NCBI GenBank assembly: GCA_035645555.1 | Contig: DASQMI010000014.1 | Coordinates: 1-5,400, forward strand | Length of the DNA stretch: 5,400 nt | Source of the DNA: Lysobacter_F sp035645555 | GTDB lineage: Bacteria; Pseudomonadota; Gammaproteobacteria; Xanthomonadales; Xanthomonadaceae | Reading direction: 5' to 3' | Shown here: piece after piece, positions 1 to 5,400 of the stretch | How positions within the stretch are numbered: position 1 is the first letter of the stretch | How the letters are laid out: every line of letters begins with the position of its first letter | The notes under the pieces: model-generated | What the model was told of the DNA's origin: nothing | Database searches by the model: none | Seen by the model: the letters and a program-made list of their open reading frames with translations, nothing else | Position numbers and translations under genes: made by a program

Positions 1-106
1 TGTCGCGCGCCTGTTGCAGCAGCTCGTCCTTGCTCGCCGGATAGCTGACGCCCTTGAGGAACTTCTGGACGTTGGCCGGCGACTGTCCGCCTACGCCTCG
101 TGTCAT
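1..106 (-). CDS. DUF2795 domain protein, N-terminal part (cut by window edge)
   Basis: The first 35 residues of a small minus-strand protein are visible; the rest lies left of the window. The protein begins MTRGVGGQSPANVQKFLKG and continues with VSYPASKDELLQQARD. This pattern (G-G-x-SP-x-NV, then a leucine-glycine turn, then YPA-K-x-x-L-x-x-A) is what I recall for the DUF2795 family, small proteins of unknown function often seen near stress genes. The start is supported by GGGAG eight bases upstream of the ATG. The family usually has about 60-100 residues, so more than half is probably missing here. It lies downstream of, and on the same strand as, the LEA-type stress protein gene, with a strong hairpin between them, so it may be read separately. 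Its function is not known, and a stress link is inferred only from the neighbour. Confidence 0.72.
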   Translation of the reverse strand, partial: MTRGVGGQSPANVQKFLKGVSYPASKDELLQQARD

Positions 107-140
107 GACACTTGCTCCCGTGATCGACATGGGCCGAGAA

Positions 141-170
141 CGCGTGCGGCCGCCGCAGCGGCCGCACGCG
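141..170 (-). terminator. Perfect 13-bp hairpin, probable terminator after the LEA-type gene
   Basis: Arms 141-153 and 158-170 are exact reverse complements (13 bp, almost all G and C) around a four-base loop at 154-157. The hairpin begins seven bases past the stop codon of the minus-strand gene at 177-557. On the minus strand it is followed by TTCTC, a very poor T tract, so it is either a weak intrinsic terminator or an mRNA 3'-end stabiliser. Each arm contains the eight-base palindrome GCGGCCGC. It separates the LEA-type gene from the DUF2795 gene and could reduce read-through between them. Confidence 0.55.
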
Positions 171-176
171 GGACGC

Positions 177-557
177 TCACTCGTTGCGCGAGCTGCCGCC
201 CTCGGACTGCTTGCCCTTCTCGACCAGTTCGCTCACGCGCTGGCCGCCCATCTTGCCGAGCTCGGAATAGCCTTCCGGACCCAGCTGTTCCTTACGGGTT
301 TCGCCGCCCTGCTTGCCGATCTCGGACATCGCATCCGGGCCGCGCTGCTCGCGCAGCGCCTCCACGCCCTGGCGGCCCAGCTCGGAGTAACCCTCCGGAC
401 CGAGCTGTTCCTTGCGGATCTCGCCGCCGATCTGGCCGGCTTCACGCACGCTCATCTCGCCTTCGCCCTGCTGGCGGCCCTGGTTGCCCTGGTTCTTGGA
501 TCCACCCTGGTTCTTGGATCCACCCTGCGATCCACCCTGGTTCTGGTTCGGTGCCAT
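177..557 (-). CDS. Group 1 LEA (Em-like) / KGG-type stress protein
   Basis: This is a complete 126-residue, extremely hydrophilic protein, probably cytoplasmic, with no signal peptide or membrane segment. Residues 1-31 are a low-complexity Asn/Gln/Gly/Ser/Lys tail with GGSKNQ repeated. Residues 44-103 are three exact-length 20-residue units (44-63, 64-83, 84-103), and a fourth unit starts at GGQ 104 and decays. Units 1 and 3 share 17 of 20 residues and carry RKEQLGPEGYSELG; unit 2 is diverged and has lost the tyrosine. That motif matches the 20-residue repeat of plant Em/group 1 LEA proteins and of Bacillus GsiB; annotators often call bacterial members KGG or general stress proteins. There are about 23% glycines and no Cys, Trp, Phe or His, which fits the hydrophilin definition. 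Family members are linked to protection during drying, osmotic or starvation stress, and I infer that role here. GGAGG six bases before the ATG fixes the start. No clear promoter was seen upstream. Confidence 0.85.
   Translation of the reverse strand: MAPNQNQGGSQGGSKNQGGSKNQGNQGRQQGEGEMSVREAGQIGGEIRKEQLGPEGYSELGRQGVEALREQRGPDAMSEIGKQGGETRKEQLGPEGYSELGKMGGQRVSELVEKGKQSEGGSSRNE
249..428 (-). repeat. Three tandem 60-bp units encoding the 20-residue LEA motif
   Basis: On the minus strand the units are 428-369, 368-309 and 308-249, each exactly 20 codons. By hand count, units 1 and 3 differ at 13 of 60 bases but at only 3 of 20 residues, so most differences are silent. This indicates an old internal duplication held by selection on the protein rather than a recent copy. 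Unit 2 shares about half its residues with unit 1 (G, E, EQ, GP, SE, G and the final Q are kept). Confidence 0.85.
491..538 (-). repeat. 18-bp direct tandem repeat in the N-terminal coding region
   Basis: The unit GGTTCTTGGATCCACCCT (plus-strand reading) occurs at 491-508 and again, without a mismatch, at 509-526. The last 10 bases of the unit recur at 529-538. It is a multiple of three, so copy changes would keep the frame and add or remove one GGSKNQ-type hexapeptide in the disordered N-terminal tail. Perfect identity suggests a recent slippage event. Confidence 0.9.
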
Positions 558-941
558 GGATGTCCTCCATCAGTGGCTGTGTGACATGGGCTGCCGATGC
601 CGTTCGGCCTCGTGCAGCGCCGCACGCTGCGGACGCTTCGCGTCGTGTGGGGCGGAATCGTTGCGCGCTGCGCTCGAATCGCCGCCTTCGTGCGACATCA
701 CGACACGACGCAAGCCGCATGCCAGTGCGGCGATGGCCGCTGGCGGGGGTGAACGAGCGTGCGCTCCAGCAACCAGGCGGCTGGCAACGCGCAAAACATG
801 CGTGGCGATGCAACAACTTGCGCGCGCGCATGCGCACCGCTGCCGCAATGGCGGCACGGTGCAGGCGCTCGGTGGCGGGCAGGCAGCCGCACGCGCCGCC
901 GTGCGGCGCGTGGGCTCAGCAGGAGGTCGTGCGCTGCGGGC
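558..941. other. 384-bp region without a convincing gene
   Basis: This gap lies upstream of the LEA-type gene and downstream of speE, both on the minus strand, so it should contain the LEA promoter and the speE transcript end. Open frames exist on both strands, but they look like by-products of high GC and none has a clear ribosome binding site or family motif. I found no good -35/-10 pair. Things visible in it are a terminator-like hairpin at 885-916, a strictly alternating pyrimidine-purine run at 819-837, and a 7-bp inverted repeat (788-794 with 818-824) around a locally AT-richer stretch. A 42-codon minus-strand frame (697 down to 570) ends 12 bases before the LEA start; it is discussed under findings. 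Confidence 0.6.
885..916 (-). terminator. Hairpin downstream of speE, possible transcript end
   Basis: Arms 890-899 and 903-912 pair perfectly (10 bp) around a three-base loop. Allowing one bulged G at 889, four further pairs (885-888 with 913-916) extend the stem to 14 bp. It starts 25 bases beyond the speE stop codon in the direction of transcription. No T tract follows on the minus strand, so this is not a classical intrinsic terminator; it may stabilise the 3' end or assist Rho-dependent ending. Confidence 0.4.
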
Positions 942-1790
942 TCAGCCCGCGAGCGCGGCGGCCACGAACGGCGGCAGCGCGAGTGCGCCGCGGTGGATGT
1001 CGGCGGTGTAGTAGCGGGTGTCGAAGCGCTTGGCGCGTGCGGCGTCCTCGCGGAAGCCGAACTCGTCGCGCTTGCGCGCCATCGTGCAGCTCCACCAGCC
1101 GGTCGGATAGCACGGCTGCGGGAACGGCAGGGTACGGAACGCGGCAAAGCCGGCCTTGGCCATCTCGCCGCGCATCTCGCGGATGAGATCGAGCAGCGCG
1201 AGCGGCGATTCGGACTGCTGCACCAGGATGCCGTCGTCCTTCAGCGCACGGTGGCAGCTCTCGTAGAACGCGCGGTTGAACAGCCCCTCGGCCGGGCCGA
1301 CCGGGTCGGTCGAGTCGACGATCACCACGTCGACGCTGCCCGGCGCACACTGCTTCATGTACGCCACGCCGTCGTCGAACAGCAGCTGCGCGCGCGGGTC
1401 GCCGTTGCGCTCGCACAGTTCCGGGAACCACTTCTCGGCCATGCGCGTGACCTGCTCGTCGATGTCGCACTGCACCGCGCGCTGCACGCCGTCGTGCTTG
1501 AGCACCTCGCGCAGCGTGCCGCAGTCGCCGCCGCCGATGATCACCACGTGCTTGGGATCGGCGTGGGTGAACAGCGCCGGGTGCGACATCATCTCGTGGT
1601 AGAGGAAGTTGTCGCGCGTGGTGAGCATCACCGCGCCGTCGATCAGCATCAGGTTGCCCCAGTCGCTGGTCTCGTAGATCTCGATCTTCTGGAACGGCGA
1701 CTGCACCTCGTCGAGCTTGCGCACGATGCGGTAGCCGATCGCCGAGCCGGTGCGCTCGAAGTTCTCGTACTGCCAGGTGGTCTCGCTCAT
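942..1790 (-). CDS. speE: Spermidine synthase (polyamine aminopropyltransferase)
   Basis: SpeE transfers the aminopropyl group of decarboxylated S-adenosylmethionine to putrescine, giving spermidine and methylthioadenosine, in the cytoplasm. The 282-residue protein has the expected family length. A short N-terminal beta domain (about 1-60) is followed by a Rossmann-type methyltransferase-like fold. Visible motifs are YHEMMSHPAL (64-73), the nucleotide-binding loop VVIIGGGDCGTLREV (82-96), the acidic pair in CDIDE (108-112) expected to bind the nucleoside, FDDG (138-141), and VVIVDSTDP (155-163), in which D159 is the likely catalytic aspartate. CYPTGWWS (227-234) is the late active-site segment. 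The start ATG gives the normal N-terminus (MSETTWQYENF), although no good Shine-Dalgarno precedes it; the leader is C/G-rich. It is divergent from speA, which feeds the same pathway through agmatine and putrescine. The aminopropyl-donor gene speD and agmatine-to-putrescine genes are not in the window. Confidence 0.96.
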   Translation of the reverse strand: MSETTWQYENFERTGSAIGYRIVRKLDEVQSPFQKIEIYETSDWGNLMLIDGAVMLTTRDNFLYHEMMSHPALFTHADPKHVVIIGGGDCGTLREVLKHDGVQRAVQCDIDEQVTRMAEKWFPELCERNGDPRAQLLFDDGVAYMKQCAPGSVDVVIVDSTDPVGPAEGLFNRAFYESCHRALKDDGILVQQSESPLALLDLIREMRGEMAKAGFAAFRTLPFPQPCYPTGWWSCTMARKRDEFGFREDAARAKRFDTRYYTADIHRGALALPPFVAAALAG

Positions 1791-1819
1791 GGGGCACCGC
1801 GGGGACGAAGGGGGCGCGG

Positions 1820-1825
1820 ATTGTA
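1820..1825 (-). promoter_or_regulatory. Candidate -10 element for speE
   Basis: The minus strand reads TACAAT here (five of six matches to TATAAT), 29 bases before the speE start codon, in an otherwise G/C-rich gap. No recognisable -35 hexamer lies 16-18 bases upstream, so the promoter may be weak or need an activator. This is inferred from position and sequence only. Confidence 0.4.
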
Positions 1826-1868
1826 ACGGACCGGCGGCGTCCGGCCTGCGGCGCTCACGGACGGGGCG

Positions 1869-1874
1869 TAGAAT
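1869..1874 (+). promoter_or_regulatory. Candidate -10 element for speA
   Basis: TAGAAT (five of six matches to TATAAT) lies 33 bases before the speA start. It stands out in G/C-rich surroundings, but no clear -35 box precedes it. Together with the opposite-facing TACAAT at 1820-1825 it suggests back-to-back promoters about 43 bp apart that share their upstream sequence. Confidence 0.42.
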
Positions 1875-1907
1875 GCGCGTCCTTTTCCCCCGCTGGTTGC
1901 AACGCCG

Positions 1908-3797
1908 ATGACCGAGTGGTCGCTCGACCGGGCCCGCCGGACCTACTCCATCCCGCACTGGTCCGAGGGCTATTACGACCTCGACGACGCCGGCCGGGTG
2001 ATCGCGCGTCCGCTCGGCGCGCAGGGTCCGGCGGTCGCGCTCGCCGAGGTGGTGGCGCAGGCGCAGGCGCAGGGCGCGCAGCTGCCGCTGCTGGTGCGCT
2101 TCCCCGACATCCTCGGCGACCGTCTGCGCGCACTGCAGGGCGCGTTCGCCTGGGCGATGCAGGCGTCCGACTACACCGGCGGCTACACCGCGGTGTACCC
2201 GATCAAGGTCAACCAGCACGCCGGGGTGGCCGGCACGCTGGCCTCGCACGCCGGCGAAGGCTTCGGGCTGGAGGCCGGCAGCAAGCCGGAGCTGATGGCA
2301 GTGCTGGCGCTGAGCCGCCCGGGCGGGCTGATCGTCTGCAACGGCTACAAGGACCGCGAGTACATCCGGCTGGCGCTGATCGGGCGCAAGCTCGGCATGG
2401 ACGTGTACATCGTGATCGAGAAGCCGTCCGAGCTTGCGCTGGTGATCGAGGAGTCGCGCGCGCTCGACGTGCGCCCGGCGCTCGGCGTGCGCATGCGGCT
2501 GGCCACGCTCGGCGCCGGCAAGTGGCAGAACAGCGGCGGCGACAAGGCCAAGTTCGGGCTCAGCCCGCGCCAGGTGCTCGACCTGTGGCAGCAGCTGTGC
2601 GATGCCGGCCTGCAGGACACGCTCGGCCTGCTGCATTTCCACATGGGCTCGCAGATCTCCAACGTGCGCGACATCGCCGGCGGCATGCGCGAGGCCACCC
2701 GCTACTTCGTCGAGCTGTCGCAACTCGGCGCCAACGTGCGCTACATGGACGTCGGCGGCGGACTCGGCATTGATTACGAAGGCACCCGCTCGCGCAGCTT
2801 CTGCTCGATCAACTACGGCGTGCGCCAGTACGCCTCGAGCATCGTGCAACCGCTGGCCGACGCCTGCCAGGCGCACGCGCTGCCGCCGCCGCGGATCGTC
2901 ACCGAGTGCGGCCGCGCGATGACCGCGCACCATGCGGTGCTGATCGCCAACGTGTCCGAAGTCGAGCGCGCGCCGGAAGGCCGCGTGCCGCCGGCGCAGG
3001 ACGACGAGCCGGCGGTGATCCGCCACCTGCGCGAGATCCACGCCGAGCTGGCGTCGCGCCCGGCAGTGGAACTGTTCCACGAGGCGCAGCACTTCCACAG
3101 CGAGGGTGTGTCCGCCTACGCGCTCGGGCAGATCGACCTGCGCCAGCGCGCGCGGCTGGACGACCTGTTCTACGCGATCGCGCACGGCGTGCGGCAGCGT
3201 CTGAGCTACGACGAGAAGAGCCACCGCGACCTGCTCGACGAGCTCAACGAGCGGCTGGTCGACAAGTACTTCGTCAACTTCAGCGTGTTCGAGTCGCTGC
3301 CTGACGTGTGGGCGATCGACCAAGTGTTCCCGATCGTGCCGATCGAGCGCCTGGACGAACACCCGGACCGGCGCGGCGTGATCGCCGATCTCACCTGCGA
3401 TTCCGACGGCCGCATCGACACCTACGTGGAGAGCGAGGAACTCGACACCTCGCTGCCGCTGCACGAGATCCGCCCGGGCGAGAGCTACCAGCTCGGCTTC
3501 TTCCTGGTCGGCGCGTACCAGGAGATCCTCGGCGACATCCACAACCTGTTCGGCGACACCGACGCGGTCGAGGTGCGGGTGGACGGCACCGGCTACCGGC
3601 TCGCGCAGCAGCGCCGCGGCGACACCACCGACGTGATGCTCGACTACGTCGGCTACAAGCTCGCCGACGTGCGCGCGGCGTATCGCGCCAAGCTCGACGC
3701 CGCCGGCCTGCCGGACGCGGAGGCGCAGCGCCTCGCCGCCGCGCTGGAGGCCGGGCTGACCGGCTACACCTACCTCGACGACGAACCGTTGGGCTGA
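1908..3797 (+). CDS. speA: Biosynthetic arginine decarboxylase
   Basis: SpeA is a pyridoxal-phosphate enzyme that decarboxylates arginine to agmatine, the first step of the arginine route to putrescine and spermidine. The 629-residue protein is close to the usual 630-660. The fold III alanine-racemase-like barrel begins after about residue 60. YPIKVNQ (97-103) holds K100, the expected cofactor-binding lysine. Further family motifs are GLEAGSKPEL (120-129), LHFHMGSQISN (242-252), DVGGGLGIDYEG (281-292, cofactor phosphate loop) and VTECGRAMTAHH (331-342). DLTCDSDG (494-501) in the C-terminal beta domain carries C497, the likely catalytic cysteine supplied across the dimer. No motif is missing and no frameshift is seen. 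The start is the only sensible one, since the conserved N-terminal WS-x-Y-x-I-x-x-W-x-x-GYY segment follows at once. There is no clear Shine-Dalgarno. It is divergent from speE; an ABC importer gene follows 33 bases after the stop. Confidence 0.97.
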   Translation: MTEWSLDRARRTYSIPHWSEGYYDLDDAGRVIARPLGAQGPAVALAEVVAQAQAQGAQLPLLVRFPDILGDRLRALQGAFAWAMQASDYTGGYTAVYPIKVNQHAGVAGTLASHAGEGFGLEAGSKPELMAVLALSRPGGLIVCNGYKDREYIRLALIGRKLGMDVYIVIEKPSELALVIEESRALDVRPALGVRMRLATLGAGKWQNSGGDKAKFGLSPRQVLDLWQQLCDAGLQDTLGLLHFHMGSQISNVRDIAGGMREATRYFVELSQLGANVRYMDVGGGLGIDYEGTRSRSFCSINYGVRQYASSIVQPLADACQAHALPPPRIVTECGRAMTAHHAVLIANVSEVERAPEGRVPPAQDDEPAVIRHLREIHAELASRPAVELFHEAQHFHSEGVSAYALGQIDLRQRARLDDLFYAIAHGVRQRLSYDEKSHRDLLDELNERLVDKYFVNFSVFESLPDVWAIDQVFPIVPIERLDEHPDRRGVIADLTCDSDGRIDTYVESEELDTSLPLHEIRPGESYQLGFFLVGAYQEILGDIHNLFGDTDAVEVRVDGTGYRLAQQRRGDTTDVMLDYVGYKLADVRAAYRAKLDAAGLPDAEAQRLAAALEAGLTGYTYLDDEPLG

Positions 3798-3830
3798 GCG
3801 CCGCGCGCGGGACCGGCTAGGATGCGGGCG

Positions 3831-4667
3831 ATGCCGTCGTCGCGCCCGCTGCCGTCCTCCGCCCGCGTCTGCCTGCTGCTGCTCGCCGCGCTGGTCGCGC
3901 TGTGCTGGCTCGGCCCGCTCGCCACCCGTTTCGACCCGCACGCGCCTGACTGGGACGCGCTGTCGGTCGCGCCCGGCGTCGCCGGCCACTGGTTCGGCAC
4001 CGATGCGATCGGCCGCGACGTGTTCGCGCGCACGCTGGCCGGCGGCCGGCTGTCGCTGACCATCGGCCTGCTCGCCAGCGTGATCGCGCTGGCCGTCGGC
4101 CTCGGCTACGGCGCGATCGCCGGACTCGCCGGCGGCCGCATCGAGCGCGCGATGATGCGCGTGCTCGACGTGCTCAGCGCGATCCCGTTCCTGCTGGTGG
4201 TGATCCTGCTGCTGACCCTGTTCGAACGCTCGCTCGCGCTGCTGCTGGCGGCGATCGGCGGCTACGTGTGGATCGATCTCGCGCGGGTGATGCGCGCGGA
4301 AGCCGCGCGCCTGCGCGAGGCGCCGTTCCTGCTTGCCGCCACCGTCGCCGGCGCGTCGTTCGGCCAGCGCCTGCGCTGGCACGTGCTGCCCAACCTGCTG
4401 CCGCTGGCGCTGGTCTACCTCGGGCTGATCCTGCCGCAGGCGATCCTGGTGGAAAGCTTCCTCGGCTTCCTCGGGCTCGGCGTCGACGAGCCGAGCGCGA
4501 GCTGGGGCACGCTGCTGGCCGAAGGCGTGCAGGAACTCGACGCGGCGCCATGGACCCTGCTGTTCCCGGCCGGGCTGCTGGTCGCGACCCTGGCGACATT
4601 CCAGTTCCTCGGCGATGCGCTGCGCGACGCGCTCGACGTGCGCGCCGAACGCGGAGCGGCGGCATGA
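3831..4667 (+). CDS. ABC importer permease, OppC/DppC/NikC type
   Basis: This is an inner-membrane permease subunit of a peptide/nickel-class ABC importer, 278 residues from this start. An N-terminal membrane helix (about 12-30) precedes the family signature HWFGTDAIGRDVFAR (53-67). Further helices lie near 74-98, 112-131, 135-152, 188-208 and 241-262. The cytoplasmic EAA loop, which docks on the ATPase, is at about 163-190 (E163, A164, G174, H184, L186, P187). FLGFLGLGVDEPSASWG (210-226) and the C-terminal LGDALRDALD (260-269) are also typical of the OppC branch. I chose the ATG at 3831 because AGGA lies eight bases upstream; an in-frame ATG at 3822 would add three residues. It ends in an ATGA overlap with the ATPase gene, so the two are translationally coupled. 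The substrate cannot be read from sequence: peptides, nickel or other ligands are possible. A partner OppB-type permease is not found beside it. Confidence 0.9.
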   Translation: MPSSRPLPSSARVCLLLLAALVALCWLGPLATRFDPHAPDWDALSVAPGVAGHWFGTDAIGRDVFARTLAGGRLSLTIGLLASVIALAVGLGYGAIAGLAGGRIERAMMRVLDVLSAIPFLLVVILLLTLFERSLALLLAAIGGYVWIDLARVMRAEAARLREAPFLLAATVAGASFGQRLRWHVLPNLLPLALVYLGLILPQAILVESFLGFLGLGVDEPSASWGTLLAEGVQELDAAPWTLLFPAGLLVATLATFQFLGDALRDALDVRAERGAAA

Positions 4668-5400
4668 GCGCACCGCTGCTCGCGCTGCGCGCGCTCGAAG
4701 TGGCGCACGGCGAACGCGCACTGCTGGGCCCGCTCGATCTTGTGCTGCACGAAGGCGAATGCGTCGGCCTGGTCGGCGAGAGCGGCAGCGGCAAGAGCCT
4801 GAGCGCGCTCGCGCTGCTCGGCCTGCTGCCGCCCGGGCTGCATGCATGCGGGCAGATCGTCCACGCCGGCGGCACGCTCGCGCTGGGCTCGCGCGCGCAT
4901 GCGGCGCTGCGCGGGCGGGTGGTCGGCTGGGTGCCGCAGGATCCGCTCGCCAGCCTGCATCCGCTGCGCACGGTCGGCGCGCAACTGCGGGAGACGCTGC
5001 AGCTGACCCAGGGGCTGGACCGCGCGACGGCGCAGGCCGAGGCCGAGGCGCTGCTCGCGCGCGTGCAGCTGCCGGAGCCGCGTGTGGCGCTCGACCGCCA
5101 TCCGCACCAGTTCTCCGGCGGCCAGCGCCAACGCATCGCCATCGCGCTCGCGCTGGCGACGCGGCCGCAGGCGTTGATCGCCGACGAGCCCACCTCCGCG
5201 CTGGATGCGCGCATCGCCCGCGACATCCTCGACCTGCTCGACGACCTGCGCCGCGAGCAACGCCTCGCGCTGCTGCTGATCTCGCACGATCTGCCGCTGG
5301 TCGGTGCGTACGCGCAGCGTCTGCTGGTGCTCGAACGCGGCCGCGCGGTCGAGCAGGGCGAGACCGTGCGGGTGTTCGCCGCGCCGGCGCACCCGTACAC
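4664..5400 (+). CDS. ABC importer ATP-binding protein, OppD/DppD type (runs off right edge)
   Basis: The first 245 residues of an ATPase that powers the neighbouring permease are visible; no stop occurs before the window ends. All nucleotide-binding motifs are intact: Walker A GESGSGKS (38-45), Q-loop PQDP (Q92), signature FSGGQRQR (150-157), Walker B LIADEP (171-176, catalytic E175), D-loop SALD (178-181) and switch histidine ISHD (H208). The last visible residues, PAHPY followed by a partial Thr codon, match the HPYT that begins the peptide/nickel-type C-terminal extension in OppD, DppD, NikD and GsiA. The start ATG overlaps the permease stop as ATGA, with GGAG seven bases upstream. It could be a single-domain OppD-like protein or the first half of a double ATPase like GsiA or YejF; the visible part cannot tell. 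Confidence 0.93.
   Translation, partial: MSAPLLALRALEVAHGERALLGPLDLVLHEGECVGLVGESGSGKSLSALALLGLLPPGLHACGQIVHAGGTLALGSRAHAALRGRVVGWVPQDPLASLHPLRTVGAQLRETLQLTQGLDRATAQAEAEALLARVQLPEPRVALDRHPHQFSGGQRQRIAIALALATRPQALIADEPTSALDARIARDILDLLDDLRREQRLALLLISHDLPLVGAYAQRLLVLERGRAVEQGETVRVFAAPAHPY

Noticed and set aside
491..544. The short direct repeats considered as a CRISPR array or phage attachment site
   Set aside because: The repeats are directly adjacent with no spacers, lie in frame within a coding sequence, and have no integrase or cas gene nearby.
14..1186. Long plus-strand frames over the left end (390, 176, 199 and 355 codons)
   Set aside because: They run antisense to the DUF2795, LEA-type and speE genes, are rich in Arg, Ala, Pro and Ser, have no recognisable motifs, and lack ribosome sites.
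1276..1602. A 108-codon plus-strand frame inside speE
   Set aside because: It lies wholly within the conserved nucleotide-binding region of speE on the other strand and shows no family motif or ribosome site.
942..4847. A 1301-codon minus-strand open frame covering speA and the permease gene and running in frame into speE
   Set aside because: Its codon boundaries coincide with those of speA and the permease gene, so an antisense stop would need an in-frame TTA, CTA or TCA codon there. Such codons are avoided in this GC-rich genome, so the long frame is a by-product. The translated upstream part is a low-complexity Arg/Ala/Gln/Val/His-rich string with no domain, and SpeE proper starts at 1790.
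4174..5400. Minus-strand frames of 408 and 325 codons at the right end
   Set aside because: They are antisense to an ABC ATPase whose motifs are all intact on the plus strand. Their products are Arg/Ser/Ala-rich low-complexity strings.
3798..5400. The importer considered as a spermidine/putrescine (Pot) transporter because of the speA neighbour
   Set aside because: The HWFGTD-GRD and FLGLGV-SWG signatures of the permease and the HPYT end of the ATPase belong to the peptide/nickel class, not to PotB/PotC or PotA.

Overview
The window is very GC-rich, with codon third positions dominated by G and C. It reads like chromosomal DNA of a gammaproteobacterium, most likely a Lysobacteraceae/Xanthomonadaceae-type organism. 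That placement rests on the strong G/C bias, the style of SpeE and SpeA (a DUF-free SpeE of about 280 residues and a SpeA of about 630 residues) and the small stress proteins. It is an inference, not a database match.

Layout. The left end (1-557) holds two small minus-strand genes. One is the start of a DUF2795 protein that runs off the left edge. The other is a complete 126-residue hydrophilic protein built on the 20-residue motif of group 1 (Em-type) LEA / KGG stress proteins. A perfect 13-bp hairpin lies between them. Positions 558-941 hold no convincing gene. Positions 942-3797 are a divergent polyamine pair: speE (spermidine synthase, minus strand) and speA (biosynthetic arginine decarboxylase, plus strand). 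Their start codons are 117 bp apart, and each has a -10-like hexamer in that gap. From 3831 to the right edge, two ATG/TGA-overlapping plus-strand genes encode the inner-membrane permease and the ATPase (cut by the window end) of an Opp/Dpp/Nik-type ABC importer.

How the parts relate. SpeA makes agmatine from arginine. Enzymes not in this window would convert it to putrescine, and SpeE then adds an aminopropyl group to make spermidine. The importer belongs to the peptide/nickel family rather than the Pot polyamine family, so its closeness to speA (33 bp) may be only positional. It lacks the usual OppB-type partner permease upstream. No mobile element, CRISPR array, tRNA or rRNA was seen. Most of the window is ordinary; the less usual items are the LEA-type repeat protein with its near-perfect DNA repeats, the unpaired permease gene, and the unexplained 384-bp gap.
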